From the NCBI GenBank assembly GCA_004296145.1, contig SEBM01000055.1, positions 1-12,270 of the forward strand: a stretch of 12,270 bases of DNA, written 5' to 3'. The position numbers and the translations under genes were made by a program. The stretch is from Flavobacterium sp. GTDB lineage: Bacteria > Bacteroidota > Bacteroidia > Flavobacteriales > Flavobacteriaceae. The notes beneath the pieces are model-generated. The model did not search any database. It was given only the letters and a program-made list of their open reading frames with translations, and was not told where the DNA came from. This document shows positions 1 to 7,386 of the stretch, one piece after another. Numbering within the stretch: position 1 is the first letter of the stretch; each line of letters opens with the position of its first letter.

Positions 1-1479
1 GAAGAGAAATGTGTAATCGAAGCGCATTTTGAAATTTCTAAATACAATTTGAAAGAATTTTTTGAAGCAAATGATCTTGATTATGAAGATGAAACCATTA
101 TAAGACGCGAAATTTTACCTTCGGGAAAATCACGTGCTTTTATAAATGATAGTCCTGTAAATCTTCAGGAATTGCAGGATTTAAGTTTGTTTTTAATTGA
201 TATTCATTCACAGCAGCAAACTCAGGAACTTTCAGATGAAAATGTTCAGTTTAAGATTATTGATGCAATTGCAAATAATGCTGAAACGATTCTTTCTTAT
301 CAAAAACTTTTAAAAGCATACAAATCAGATAAGTCAAAACTAAATGCTTTGTTGAAAAAACAAAGTGATTCCGGTAAAGAACAAGAGTACAATACTTTTT
401 TACTGAATGAATTAATTGCAGCCAAATTAAAATCTGGTGAACAAAAAGAACTGGAAACTGATTTTGAAAAGTTAAATAACGTTGAAATCATAAAAGAATC
501 AATTGATAAATCTTTAGCGATTGCTAATGAGGAGCAATTTGGAGTTTTTCATAATCTGAACGAAATCAAAAATGCCCTGCACAAAATAGTGCTGTTTTCT
601 CCTGAATATCAGAATTTGTTTGAAAGAATTACAAGCCTGACAATCGAATTTGATGATGTCTCTAAGGAATTAGAAAACGCTTCAGAAAAGCTATTAAACG
701 ATCCTGAAAAGTTAGAACTGACCAATCAGAAACTGCAATTGATTTATAATCTGCAAAAGAAACATCAGGTTGCTTCAGTTGAAGAATTGATTCAGATTCA
801 GGCAGATTTAGAAAGCGCAGTTATTGAATTAGGAAATATTGAAGAAGAAATTGCAGCTTTATCACAATCAATAGAAGAAAAAGCGCACCAATTGGATGCT
901 TTTTCGTCTACGATACATCAAAACAGAGAAAATGCAATTCCGGTTTTGTCAAATCAGTTGATTTCGATTTTAGAAACTTTAGGAATGCCAAATGTTCGTT
1001 TTAAAATCGAGCTATTGCCATCTGAAACTTATTTCCAAAATGGAAAAGACGAGTTGCAATTTTTGTTCTCAGCCAATAAAGGAACTGATTTTGGGTTACT
1101 GAAAAAAGTAGCTTCAGGCGGAGAAATGTCACGTATTATGTTGGCTGTAAAAGCTATTTTGGCGAAATATTCTAAATTGCCAACTTTGATTTTTGATGAA
1201 ATTGATACTGGTGTTTCCGGAGAAATCGCAATCAGAATGGGAGAGATTATGAAAGAAATGAGTGCTGCCATGCAGATATTTGCAATCACGCATTTACCTC
1301 AGATAGCAGCAAAAGGTGATTCGCATTTTAAAGTTTTCAAATCTACGGTTAATGATGATACACAATCAGAATTGAAATTGTTGGCTCAGGAAGAGAGAAT
1401 TGTAGAAATTGCCCAAATGCTTTCCGGAGCCAATATCTCGGATTCAGCATTAAACCATGCAAAAGAATTATTAAATTAA
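1..1479 (+). CDS. recN: DNA repair protein RecN, 5' end outside window
   Basis: RecN is an SMC-like ATPase that acts on DNA ends in double-strand break repair. The reading frame is open from base 1 (first codons E-E-K-C-V-I-E-A-H-F), so the gene enters from the left; the TTG at 49 is an internal codon, not the start. The window holds 492 codons. RecN is usually near 550 residues, so roughly 60 are missing, including the N-terminal Walker A loop. Visible here are a long Glu/Lys/Leu-rich coiled-coil middle (about 300-960), the ABC signature ASGGEMSR (from 1111), the Walker B LIFDEID (1186-1206), and the switch histidine in ITHLPQIA (His codon 1291-1293). This is the standard C-terminal ATPase half and it looks intact. 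A TPR gene follows after 12 nt, so the two are probably co-transcribed. The family call is firm; only the missing end is uncertain. Confidence 0.96.
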   Translation, partial: EEKCVIEAHFEISKYNLKEFFEANDLDYEDETIIRREILPSGKSRAFINDSPVNLQELQDLSLFLIDIHSQQQTQELSDENVQFKIIDAIANNAETILSYQKLLKAYKSDKSKLNALLKKQSDSGKEQEYNTFLLNELIAAKLKSGEQKELETDFEKLNNVEIIKESIDKSLAIANEEQFGVFHNLNEIKNALHKIVLFSPEYQNLFERITSLTIEFDDVSKELENASEKLLNDPEKLELTNQKLQLIYNLQKKHQVASVEELIQIQADLESAVIELGNIEEEIAALSQSIEEKAHQLDAFSSTIHQNRENAIPVLSNQLISILETLGMPNVRFKIELLPSETYFQNGKDELQFLFSANKGTDFGLLKKVASGGEMSRIMLAVKAILAKYSKLPTLIFDEIDTGVSGEIAIRMGEIMKEMSAAMQIFAITHLPQIAAKGDSHFKVFKSTVNDDTQSELKLLAQEERIVEIAQMLSGANISDSALNHAKELLN

Positions 1480-1491
1480 GAATACAGAAAT

Positions 1492-2013
1492 ATGGAAAGT
1501 CTGAGTCATTACGAAAACCAATTTATAAAAGCCGATGCATTAATATCTGATGGAAATATTTCTGATGCAAAAGAAATGCTTGAAGAAATATTATCTCAAT
1601 ATCCTGATTTTGGAAAAGCGCACAATCATTTAGGCTGGATTTATTATAACAAGTTAAGTAATTATGATAAAGGAATTTATCATTATAAACTAGCCATGAA
1701 ATTTGAACCAAAATATCCTGCGCCTTACTTAAATTATACTTATTTACTGATTGACATTGGGCGTTATGGAGAGGCCAAAGATCATGTTAACTTTACCATG
1801 AAAAATTTGGAAAATGTTGATCACTCTTCTTATAACAGTGAATTAGGAAGAATGGCCGAATATGAAAATGAATATATCGCTGCTTATAATTATTATAAAT
1901 TAGCAAAGAAAAACGCCTTAAATCCAAACTTTATAGACAATATGAATGCCAACATGAAAAGGGTTAAGGATAAAATGTCTATTTTTGAAAAATTAAAACT
2001 GAAATTCAATTAA
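1492..2013 (+). CDS. Small TPR-repeat protein
   Basis: This is a 173-residue protein made almost entirely of tetratricopeptide-like helical pairs, with approximate repeats at residues 7-40, 42-75, 77-110 and 114-146. The second is the clearest, with the A-LGWIYYNKLSNYDKGIYHYKLAM pattern of small and aromatic residues followed by P at the repeat end. It has no signal peptide, membrane segment or catalytic domain, so a cytoplasmic protein-protein adaptor is the most that can be inferred. The tail is basic (residues 155-173, ending KLKLKFN). It starts at ATG 12 nt after recN and ends 20 nt before fabV, which suggests an operon, but the neighbours do not reveal a partner. No specific function is recognised. 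TPR assignment is by repeat pattern only. Confidence 0.85.
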   Translation: MESLSHYENQFIKADALISDGNISDAKEMLEEILSQYPDFGKAHNHLGWIYYNKLSNYDKGIYHYKLAMKFEPKYPAPYLNYTYLLIDIGRYGEAKDHVNFTMKNLENVDHSSYNSELGRMAEYENEYIAAYNYYKLAKKNALNPNFIDNMNANMKRVKDKMSIFEKLKLKFN

Positions 2014-2033
2014 TACCAATAAATAATTACAAG

Positions 2034-3224
2034 ATGATTATAGAACCTAGAATGAGAGGATTTATTTGTTTGACATCACACCCAAAAGGATCCGAACAAA
2101 ACGTTAAAAATCAAATTGAATACATCAAATCAAAAGGTCCAATTGCCGGAGCAAAAAAAGTACTGGTTATTGGTGCTTCTACAGGTTTCGGATTAGCTTC
2201 AAGAATTACAAGTGCTTTCGGATCTGATGCCGCTACAATAGGAGTGTTTTTTGAAAAACCACCAGTTGAAGGAAAAACGGCTTCTCCGGGATGGTACAAT
2301 TCTGCAGCTTTTGAAACTGAAGCTCACAAAGCAGGATTATATGCAAAAAGCATCAATGGTGACGCTTTTTCAAATGAAATTAAAAGAGAAACGCTTGATT
2401 TGATCAAAGCTGATTTAGGACAGGTTGATCTTGTAATTTATAGTTTGGCTTCACCTGTGCGTACAAATCCTAATACAGGAGTTATGCATCGTTCGGTTTT
2501 AAAACCAATTGGACAAACATTTACAAATAAAACAGTTGATTTTCACACCGGAAAAGTTTCTGAAGTTTCAATTGCTCCTGCAAATGAAGAAGATATTGAA
2601 AACACGGTAGCAGTAATGGGAGGTGAAGACTGGTCTATGTGGATGGATGCTTTAAAAAATGAAAATTTATTAGCAGAAGGAGCTTTAACGGTTGCTTATT
2701 CTTATATCGGGCCATCTTTGACTGAAGCTGTTTACCGCAAAGGAACAATAGGTCGTGCAAAAGATCACTTAGAAGCTACTGCATTTTCTATCACTGAGAG
2801 TTTAAAATCAGTTGGAGGAAAAGCCTATGTTTCTGTAAATAAAGCTTTGGTTACTCAGGCAAGTTCTGCAATTCCTGTAATTCCGTTATATATTTCTCTT
2901 TTATACAAGATCATGAAAGAAGAAGGAATTCACGAAGGTTGTATCGAGCAGATTCAGCGTTTATTTCAGGACAGATTATACAATGGTTCTGAAGTACCTG
3001 TTGATGAAAAAGGAAGAATCAGAATCGATGACTGGGAAATGCGTGATGATGTTCAGGCAAAAGTAGCTAAACTTTGGTTGGAAGCAACTACAGAAACTTT
3101 ACCTGAAATTGGAGATTTGGCAGGATACAGAAATGATTTCTTAAATTTATTCGGATTCGAATTTGCCGGAGTTGATTATAATGCTGAAGCAAATGAAGTA
3201 GTTAACATCGAAAGTATCAAATAA
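2034..3224 (+). CDS. fabV: Enoyl-ACP/trans-2-enoyl-CoA reductase, FabV type (NADH)
   Basis: FabV reduces the trans-2 double bond of enoyl-ACP (or enoyl-CoA) with NADH, the last step of each fatty acid elongation cycle. The protein has 396 residues, the usual size for this monomeric family and about 60% longer than FabI. The NADH-binding Rossmann motif VIGASTGFG is at residues 45-53. The catalytic signature is the FabV-specific Tyr-x8-Lys (Y234 and K243, in VYRKGTIGRAK) rather than the Tyr-x6-Lys of FabI. The N-terminus IIEPRMRGFICLTSHP and the GVMHRSVLKPIG region are also typical. FabV enzymes in other bacteria are known for triclosan tolerance; whether this one behaves so is inference. It follows the TPR gene by 20 nt and is closed by a strong terminator. 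The enzyme is soluble and cytoplasmic, and the assignment is firm. Confidence 0.96.
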   Translation: MIIEPRMRGFICLTSHPKGSEQNVKNQIEYIKSKGPIAGAKKVLVIGASTGFGLASRITSAFGSDAATIGVFFEKPPVEGKTASPGWYNSAAFETEAHKAGLYAKSINGDAFSNEIKRETLDLIKADLGQVDLVIYSLASPVRTNPNTGVMHRSVLKPIGQTFTNKTVDFHTGKVSEVSIAPANEEDIENTVAVMGGEDWSMWMDALKNENLLAEGALTVAYSYIGPSLTEAVYRKGTIGRAKDHLEATAFSITESLKSVGGKAYVSVNKALVTQASSAIPVIPLYISLLYKIMKEEGIHEGCIEQIQRLFQDRLYNGSEVPVDEKGRIRIDDWEMRDDVQAKVAKLWLEATTETLPEIGDLAGYRNDFLNLFGFEFAGVDYNAEANEVVNIESIK

Positions 3225-3243
3225 GATACAGATTACGATAATC

Positions 3244-3276
3244 AAAAACCATCAACCAAAAGTTGATGGTTTTTTT
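3244..3276 (+). terminator. Intrinsic terminator after fabV
   Basis: A perfect 8-bp stem (CCATCAAC at 3249-3256 pairing with GTTGATGG at 3262-3269) encloses a 5-nt CAAAA loop. It is extended by an A-run on the left (3244-3248) pairing with a seven-T run on the right (3270-3276). It lies 19 nt after the fabV stop and is a textbook rho-independent terminator for the recN-TPR-fabV unit. The A-run makes it partly bidirectional in principle, but the gene to its right also runs on the + strand. Confidence 0.92.
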
Positions 3277-3288
3277 GTGAATATACCA

Positions 3289-3296
3289 TATCTTTG
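3289..3296 (+). promoter_or_regulatory. Candidate flavobacterial -7 promoter element (TAtcTTTG)
   Basis: TATCTTTG matches the Bacteroidota/Flavobacterium -7 consensus TAnnTTTG exactly and sits 52 nt before the glycosyltransferase ATG, just downstream of the fabV terminator, where a new promoter is expected. The best candidate for the -33 TTG is at 3263-3265, 23 nt upstream. That is at the long end of the accepted spacing and lies inside the terminator stem. The -7 match is direct observation; promoter activity is inferred. Confidence 0.6.
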
Positions 3297-3348
3297 TTAA
3301 AATTTTTCGATTTAAAAAATATACTACTTTAATACCTCATATTCCATT

Positions 3349-4347
3349 ATGATTTTTTCTTTAATTATACCCGTGTATAATCGCCCGGATGAAGTTGATG
3401 AGCTTTTAGAAAGCCTGACTAAATCTGATTATAATGAAGCATTTGAAATTGTTCTTGTTGAAGATGGTTCATCAATACCATGCAAAGAAGTTGTGATGAA
3501 TTATCAGGGAAGACTTAATATTTCTTATTATTTTAAAGAAAATTCGGGTCCTGGAGATTCAAGAAATTTTGGAATGCAAAAGGCGAGGGGTGATTATTTT
3601 ATCATTTTTGATTCTGATTGTATTATTCCACCCAATTATCTAACCGAAGTCAGAAAAGAATTAGATGCAAAATATGTAGATTGTTTTGGAGGACCGGACA
3701 AAGCACTTGCCAGTTTTTCAAATATTCAAAAAGCAATCAACTTTGCAATGACTTCCTTTCTTACAACGGGAGGAATTCGTGGTGGTTCTGAAAAGATAAC
3801 TAAATTTCAGCCACGAAGCTTTAATATGGGAATTTCAAAGAAAGCTTTTGAGTTGTCAAAAGGCTTTGGAAACATTCATCCTGGAGAAGATCCTGACCTT
3901 TCGATTCGTTTATGGAATTTAGGTTTTGAAACGAGATTGTTTCCTGACGCTTTTGTTTATCATAAACGTAGGATAGACTGGGAAAAATTCTCTGTTCAGG
4001 TGCATAAATTTGGGATTGCGAGACCGATTTTAAATAGTTGGTATCCAGAACATAATAAGCTGACTTTCTTCTTTCCAACTGCCTTTATTGTAGGATTGTT
4101 AATAGCTTTTTTACTATTAATATTCAATTTTGATATTTTTTTACAATTATATTTTGTATATTTCGGTATAATATTTCTTACAGCAAGTATTCAAAATAAA
4201 AGCATTAAAATTGGATATCTTTCTGTAATAGCAGTTTGGAAACAATTCTATGGTTACGGAACGGGATTTTTAGAATCATTTGTAAAAATTATCCTTTTAA
4301 AGAAAAAACCACAGGAAGCTTTTCCTCGTATGTTTTTTAGAGTATAA
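3349..4347 (+). CDS. Membrane-anchored family 2 glycosyltransferase
   Basis: The protein has 332 residues and a GT-A fold of glycosyltransferase family 2, which moves a sugar from a nucleotide-sugar donor to an acceptor. Visible motifs in order are the N-terminal strand FSLIIPVYNRPDEV (3-16), VLVEDGSS (35-42), the metal/nucleotide-binding DSD (88-90, in IIFDSDCIIPP), and the acceptor-side catalytic-base region HPGEDPDLSIRLW (177-189, Glu180-Asp181). Two hydrophobic segments near 238-258 and 262-281 anchor the C-terminus, so the catalytic domain probably faces the cytoplasm. Donor, acceptor and product cannot be told from sequence; exopolysaccharide, lipopolysaccharide or glycolipid synthesis are all possible. 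No other glycan genes are nearby. The coaE start lies 2 nt after its stop, so the two are almost certainly co-transcribed. The ATG at 3349 fits the upstream promoter. Confidence 0.9.
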   Translation: MIFSLIIPVYNRPDEVDELLESLTKSDYNEAFEIVLVEDGSSIPCKEVVMNYQGRLNISYYFKENSGPGDSRNFGMQKARGDYFIIFDSDCIIPPNYLTEVRKELDAKYVDCFGGPDKALASFSNIQKAINFAMTSFLTTGGIRGGSEKITKFQPRSFNMGISKKAFELSKGFGNIHPGEDPDLSIRLWNLGFETRLFPDAFVYHKRRIDWEKFSVQVHKFGIARPILNSWYPEHNKLTFFFPTAFIVGLLIAFLLLIFNFDIFLQLYFVYFGIIFLTASIQNKSIKIGYLSVIAVWKQFYGYGTGFLESFVKIILLKKKPQEAFPRMFFRV

Positions 4348-4349
4348 GT

Positions 4350-4946
4350 ATGACAAAAGTTATTGGCTTAACGGGCGGAATTGGAAGTGGTAAAACAACC
4401 ATTGCCAATTATTTTAAAGAATTAGGTGTTCCTGTTTACATAGCCGATGACGGTGCCAGAAATGTAATGCAATCTGAAAGTATCATTATTAAAATAAGAG
4501 AAACTTTTGGAGGTGCGATTTTTGAAGGTAATACTTTAAACAGAGCAAAATTAGCTGAGATTGTATTTAATGATAAAGAGAAATTAAATCAGTTAAATTC
4601 GATAGTGCATCCTGCTGTTAAAAGTGATTTTGAGGCATGGTTATTGACACATAAAGAGGATGAATATGTTATTTATGAAGCCGCCATTTTATTTGAAAGC
4701 GGCCGATATAAAGAATGTGATTTAATTATAACAGTTACTGCTCCTGAAGAAGTAAGAATAGACAGGGTTTTAAAACGAGATAATACCACAAGAGATCAGG
4801 TTTTAAGCCGAATGAAAATGCAATGGAATGATGAAAAAAGAATTTCCGGAAGCAATTTTGTAATTAATAACGAGAATCTTAAAAATGCCAAAGAAGAAGT
4901 TGTTAAAATTCTTAAAATTTTGAATATAAAACAAAATCAGTCTTAA
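4350..4946 (+). CDS. coaE: Dephospho-CoA kinase
   Basis: CoaE phosphorylates the 3'-hydroxyl of dephospho-CoA with ATP, the last step of coenzyme A synthesis. The protein has 198 residues, normal for the family. The P-loop GGIGSGKT is at residues 9-16. YIADDGAR (30-37) carries the conserved Asp pair after strand 2, VHPAV (86-90) is the family's HP motif, and EAAILFESG (110-118) is the local form of the usual PLLFE motif. The lid region is RVLKRDNTTRDQVLSRMKMQ (139-158), rich in Arg for nucleotide binding. All key elements are present and nothing is truncated. It begins 2 nt after a glycosyltransferase gene, so expression probably depends on that gene's promoter. A 59-nt gap separates it from the next gene, and no terminator is visible there, so read-through into the two-component genes is possible. 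Confidence 0.96.
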   Translation: MTKVIGLTGGIGSGKTTIANYFKELGVPVYIADDGARNVMQSESIIIKIRETFGGAIFEGNTLNRAKLAEIVFNDKEKLNQLNSIVHPAVKSDFEAWLLTHKEDEYVIYEAAILFESGRYKECDLIITVTAPEEVRIDRVLKRDNTTRDQVLSRMKMQWNDEKRISGSNFVINNENLKNAKEEVVKILKILNIKQNQS

Positions 4947-4992
4947 ATGTTAATATTTGGTTAATGTATTATTTAGTATATTGTTAAAATAT

Positions 4993-5000
4993 TAATTTTG
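4993..5000 (+). promoter_or_regulatory. Possible -7 element before the histidine kinase (weak)
   Basis: TAATTTTG fits the TAnnTTTG consensus and ends 5 nt before the kinase ATG. No TTG lies 17-23 nt upstream, and transcription would have to begin about at the start codon. In such A/T-rich DNA the match could be chance. It is recorded because it is the only promoter-like site in the 59-nt gap. Confidence 0.25.
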
Positions 5001-5005
5001 TTTCG

Positions 5006-6592
5006 ATGAATAAATTATTTTTTAGAATACTTGTTTTGCTAATGAGCTTGTCCTTAATAGGGATAATTCTGGTTCAAGTATATTGGTTCAACTCGTCTTT
5101 TAAAAACAATGACGAACAATTTAAATACCACGTTACCCAGGTCATTGGAAATGTTGCCGACAAACTTGAAAAACAAGAATTGTATAAATATGCTGATCAG
5201 GTAAACAAAATAAAAGACAGTACGGGTAAAATTCCAAAAAAAGAAGATTTACTTCAGGTTTTATTTGTTCAAAGAAATAAAAAGACAAATAAAACTATCG
5301 TATACACCAATACATTAACGGCTGAGGATTATGGTATGAACGGTTCTCTGTTCAATAAAAAATTCAGCAGCGACAGATTTAGAAATTTTAGCTCAAAAAG
5401 AGTTACTGAAATCTATAACAATAATAATGGTATCGATAATAATGTTTTAGGGCAAAGTATCATACCGGATATTAAAATTGAAAATTCAGGCAGCCTTGAT
5501 ATCTTAAATAAAGTACAGCAGGAGATATCCATAAAAGATGCTGCAGATGCTTTACCTCTGGAAGAGAGAATCTCAAAAGAGAAGTTACACGGATTTCTGA
5601 AAAAAGAACTTGAAGAATATGGTGTTAAAACTAAATTTGAGTATGGAGTTCTTAATAGTGGTCTGGCAACTAAAGTAAGATCAGATGCTTTTCATTATGA
5701 TAAAGATGCAAGTTACCACGTACCCATCTTTACAAATAACGAAGGAAGAAGTAAATATGAATTATACGTTACGTTTCCTCACAAAAAGAAGTTTCTATTA
5801 TCTGAATTATTAAGTATAACTATACTATCAATAATTTTTACATTAATTATTATAGTAGCCTATACAAGTGCACTAAATCAATTATTGCGTCAGAAGCATA
5901 TTTCTGAAATCAAAACAGATTTTATTAATAATATGACGCATGAGTTTAAAACTCCAATTGCCACAATTAATTTGGCACTTGATGCAATTAGAAACCCAAA
6001 AATCATTGAAGATAAAGAGAAAGTTTATCGATATCTGCAGATGATCAGGGACGAAAATAAAAGAATGCATGCTCAGGTTGAGAATGTACTCCGAATTTCG
6101 AAATTAGAAAAAAGAGAATTAGATATTACAAAAGAACCAACTGCAATTCACGACATAATTGATGATGCAATTGAACACGTAAATCTAATCTTAGAAGATA
6201 GAAAAGGAACAGTTGTAAGGCATTATAATGCTGCAAGAACAACTTCTCTGATTAATGAAGTTCATTTTACAAATGTGCTTGTTAATATTTTGGAGAATGC
6301 CATAAAATATTCTCCGAATACTCCTGAAATTGAAATTTTTACAGAAAACGTTAAAGACGTAATTCTGATAAAAGTTAAAGATCACGGATTGGGTATGAGT
6401 AAAATAGCTCAAAAGAGAGTTTTTGAGAAATTCTACAGAGAACATACAGGAGATTTACATAATGTAAAAGGTCACGGTTTGGGACTTGCTTATGTAAAAA
6501 GAATAGTTGAGGATCATAATGGTCAAGTATATGTTGAAAGCGAAAAAGGAAAAGGTAGCACCTTTATAATAAAAATACCATTAATAAATTAA
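5006..6592 (+). CDS. Sensor histidine kinase, RprX-like
   Basis: This is a 528-residue inner-membrane sensor. It has an N-terminal membrane segment at about 7-28, a large extracytoplasmic region at about 29-262, and a second membrane segment at about 265-287. The cytoplasmic kinase core follows. The HisKA motif DFINNMTHEFKTPIAT (305-320) carries phospho-acceptor His312. The N box is NILENAIKYSPN (427-438), the G1 box is KDHGLGM (458-464), and the G2 box is KGHGLGLAYVKRI (488-500), with an F box FEKFYR (473-478) between them. No HAMP or PAS domain is evident. The sensor region has no recognisable ligand fold, so the signal is unknown. The layout resembles Bacteroides RprX and its Bacteroidota relatives, a family-level inference rather than proven orthology. 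The response regulator gene begins 3 nt after its stop, making it the clear partner. Confidence 0.93.
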   Translation: MNKLFFRILVLLMSLSLIGIILVQVYWFNSSFKNNDEQFKYHVTQVIGNVADKLEKQELYKYADQVNKIKDSTGKIPKKEDLLQVLFVQRNKKTNKTIVYTNTLTAEDYGMNGSLFNKKFSSDRFRNFSSKRVTEIYNNNNGIDNNVLGQSIIPDIKIENSGSLDILNKVQQEISIKDAADALPLEERISKEKLHGFLKKELEEYGVKTKFEYGVLNSGLATKVRSDAFHYDKDASYHVPIFTNNEGRSKYELYVTFPHKKKFLLSELLSITILSIIFTLIIIVAYTSALNQLLRQKHISEIKTDFINNMTHEFKTPIATINLALDAIRNPKIIEDKEKVYRYLQMIRDENKRMHAQVENVLRISKLEKRELDITKEPTAIHDIIDDAIEHVNLILEDRKGTVVRHYNAARTTSLINEVHFTNVLVNILENAIKYSPNTPEIEIFTENVKDVILIKVKDHGLGMSKIAQKRVFEKFYREHTGDLHNVKGHGLGLAYVKRIVEDHNGQVYVESEKGKGSTFIIKIPLIN

Positions 6593-6595
6593 AAT

Positions 6596-7312
6596 ATGGA
6601 AAATACTAACAAAAGAATACTTTTAGTAGAAGATGACCTAAATTTTGGCGCTGTTCTTAAAGATTATCTAATGTTAAATGACTTTGAAGTTACTTTAGCT
6701 AAAAACGGTATGGAAGGTTTCGAAAAGTTCAAAAAAGATGTATATGATCTATGCATCCTGGATGTAATGATGCCTTATAAAGATGGTTATACTTTAGCCA
6801 AAGAAATTAGAGAGAAAAACAGCGAAGTGCCTATTATATTTTTAACAGCAAAATCTATGAAAGAAGATGTGTTAAAAGGATACAAAGCAGGTGCTGATGA
6901 CTATTTAAATAAACCTTTTGATTCAGAGGTTTTATTGATGAAAATTAAAGCAATCATTCAGAGAAAATCTGCTGATACAAAAGCAGAACAAGTTCAGTTT
7001 GAATTTAATATTGGTAAATTCCATTTGAATTCAAAATTAAGATTCCTTACTTTTCAGGATGAAGAGCCGATAAAATTGTCTCCAAAAGAAAACGAATTGC
7101 TTAAAATGTTGATTCTTCATGAAAATGATTTAATGCCAAGAGAATTAGCGTTGACTAAAATTTGGAGAGATGACAACTACTTTACTTCAAGAAGTATGGA
7201 CGTTTACATCGCTAAACTTAGAAAATATCTAAAATCTGACGAAGATGTTGAAATTTTAAACATTCACGGAGAAGGTTTCAGATTAGTTGTGAAAAGCAAA
7301 GTAACTGAATAA
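6596..7312 (+). CDS. OmpR-family response regulator, RprY-like
   Basis: This 238-residue two-domain DNA-binding regulator is the partner of the kinase encoded 3 nt upstream. The receiver domain (about 6-124) has the acidic pocket E12-D13-D14, phospho-acceptor Asp56 (in CILDVMMP), the switch Thr84 (in IFLTAKS) and Lys106 (in NKPF), so every phosphorelay residue is present. The C-terminal half (about 135-235) is a winged helix of OmpR/PhoB type, recognisable from LSPKENELL (161-169) and the recognition-helix stretch SMDVYIAKLRKYL (200-212) followed by the wing NIHGEGFRLV (222-231). Phosphorylation by the kinase is expected to alter DNA binding; target genes cannot be read from this window. RprY of Bacteroides is the closest family I recognise. 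It is the last + strand gene and ends at a strong terminator. Confidence 0.94.
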   Translation: MENTNKRILLVEDDLNFGAVLKDYLMLNDFEVTLAKNGMEGFEKFKKDVYDLCILDVMMPYKDGYTLAKEIREKNSEVPIIFLTAKSMKEDVLKGYKAGADDYLNKPFDSEVLLMKIKAIIQRKSADTKAEQVQFEFNIGKFHLNSKLRFLTFQDEEPIKLSPKENELLKMLILHENDLMPRELALTKIWRDDNYFTSRSMDVYIAKLRKYLKSDEDVEILNIHGEGFRLVVKSKVTE

Positions 7313-7341
7313 TTTATTCGACTTCACTTAATAAAAAATAT

Positions 7342-7368
7342 AAAGCTCTGAGAAATCAGAGCTTTTTT
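7342..7368 (+). terminator. Intrinsic terminator between convergent genes
   Basis: A perfect 10-bp stem (AAAGCTCTGA at 7342-7351 pairing with TCAGAGCTTT at 7356-7365) closes a GAAA tetraloop, a very stable GNRA loop, and runs into six Ts. It lies 29 nt past the response regulator stop and 18 nt from the end of the oppositely oriented thioesterase gene. The flanking A/T-rich sequence gives a weaker T-rich tail on the - strand as well, so it may serve both genes. Confidence 0.92.
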
Positions 7369-7386
7369 ATTGTTTAAATTGAAATT

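Noticed and set aside
49..51. TTG as start of the first gene
   Set aside because: The frame is open to base 1 and the preceding residues fit RecN, so this is an internal Leu codon of a gene cut by the window edge.
4947..5005. Terminator between coaE and the histidine kinase
   Set aside because: The gap is A/T-rich with only weak TTAATATT-type symmetry and no G/C stem followed by a T-run, so no terminator is supported and read-through is possible.
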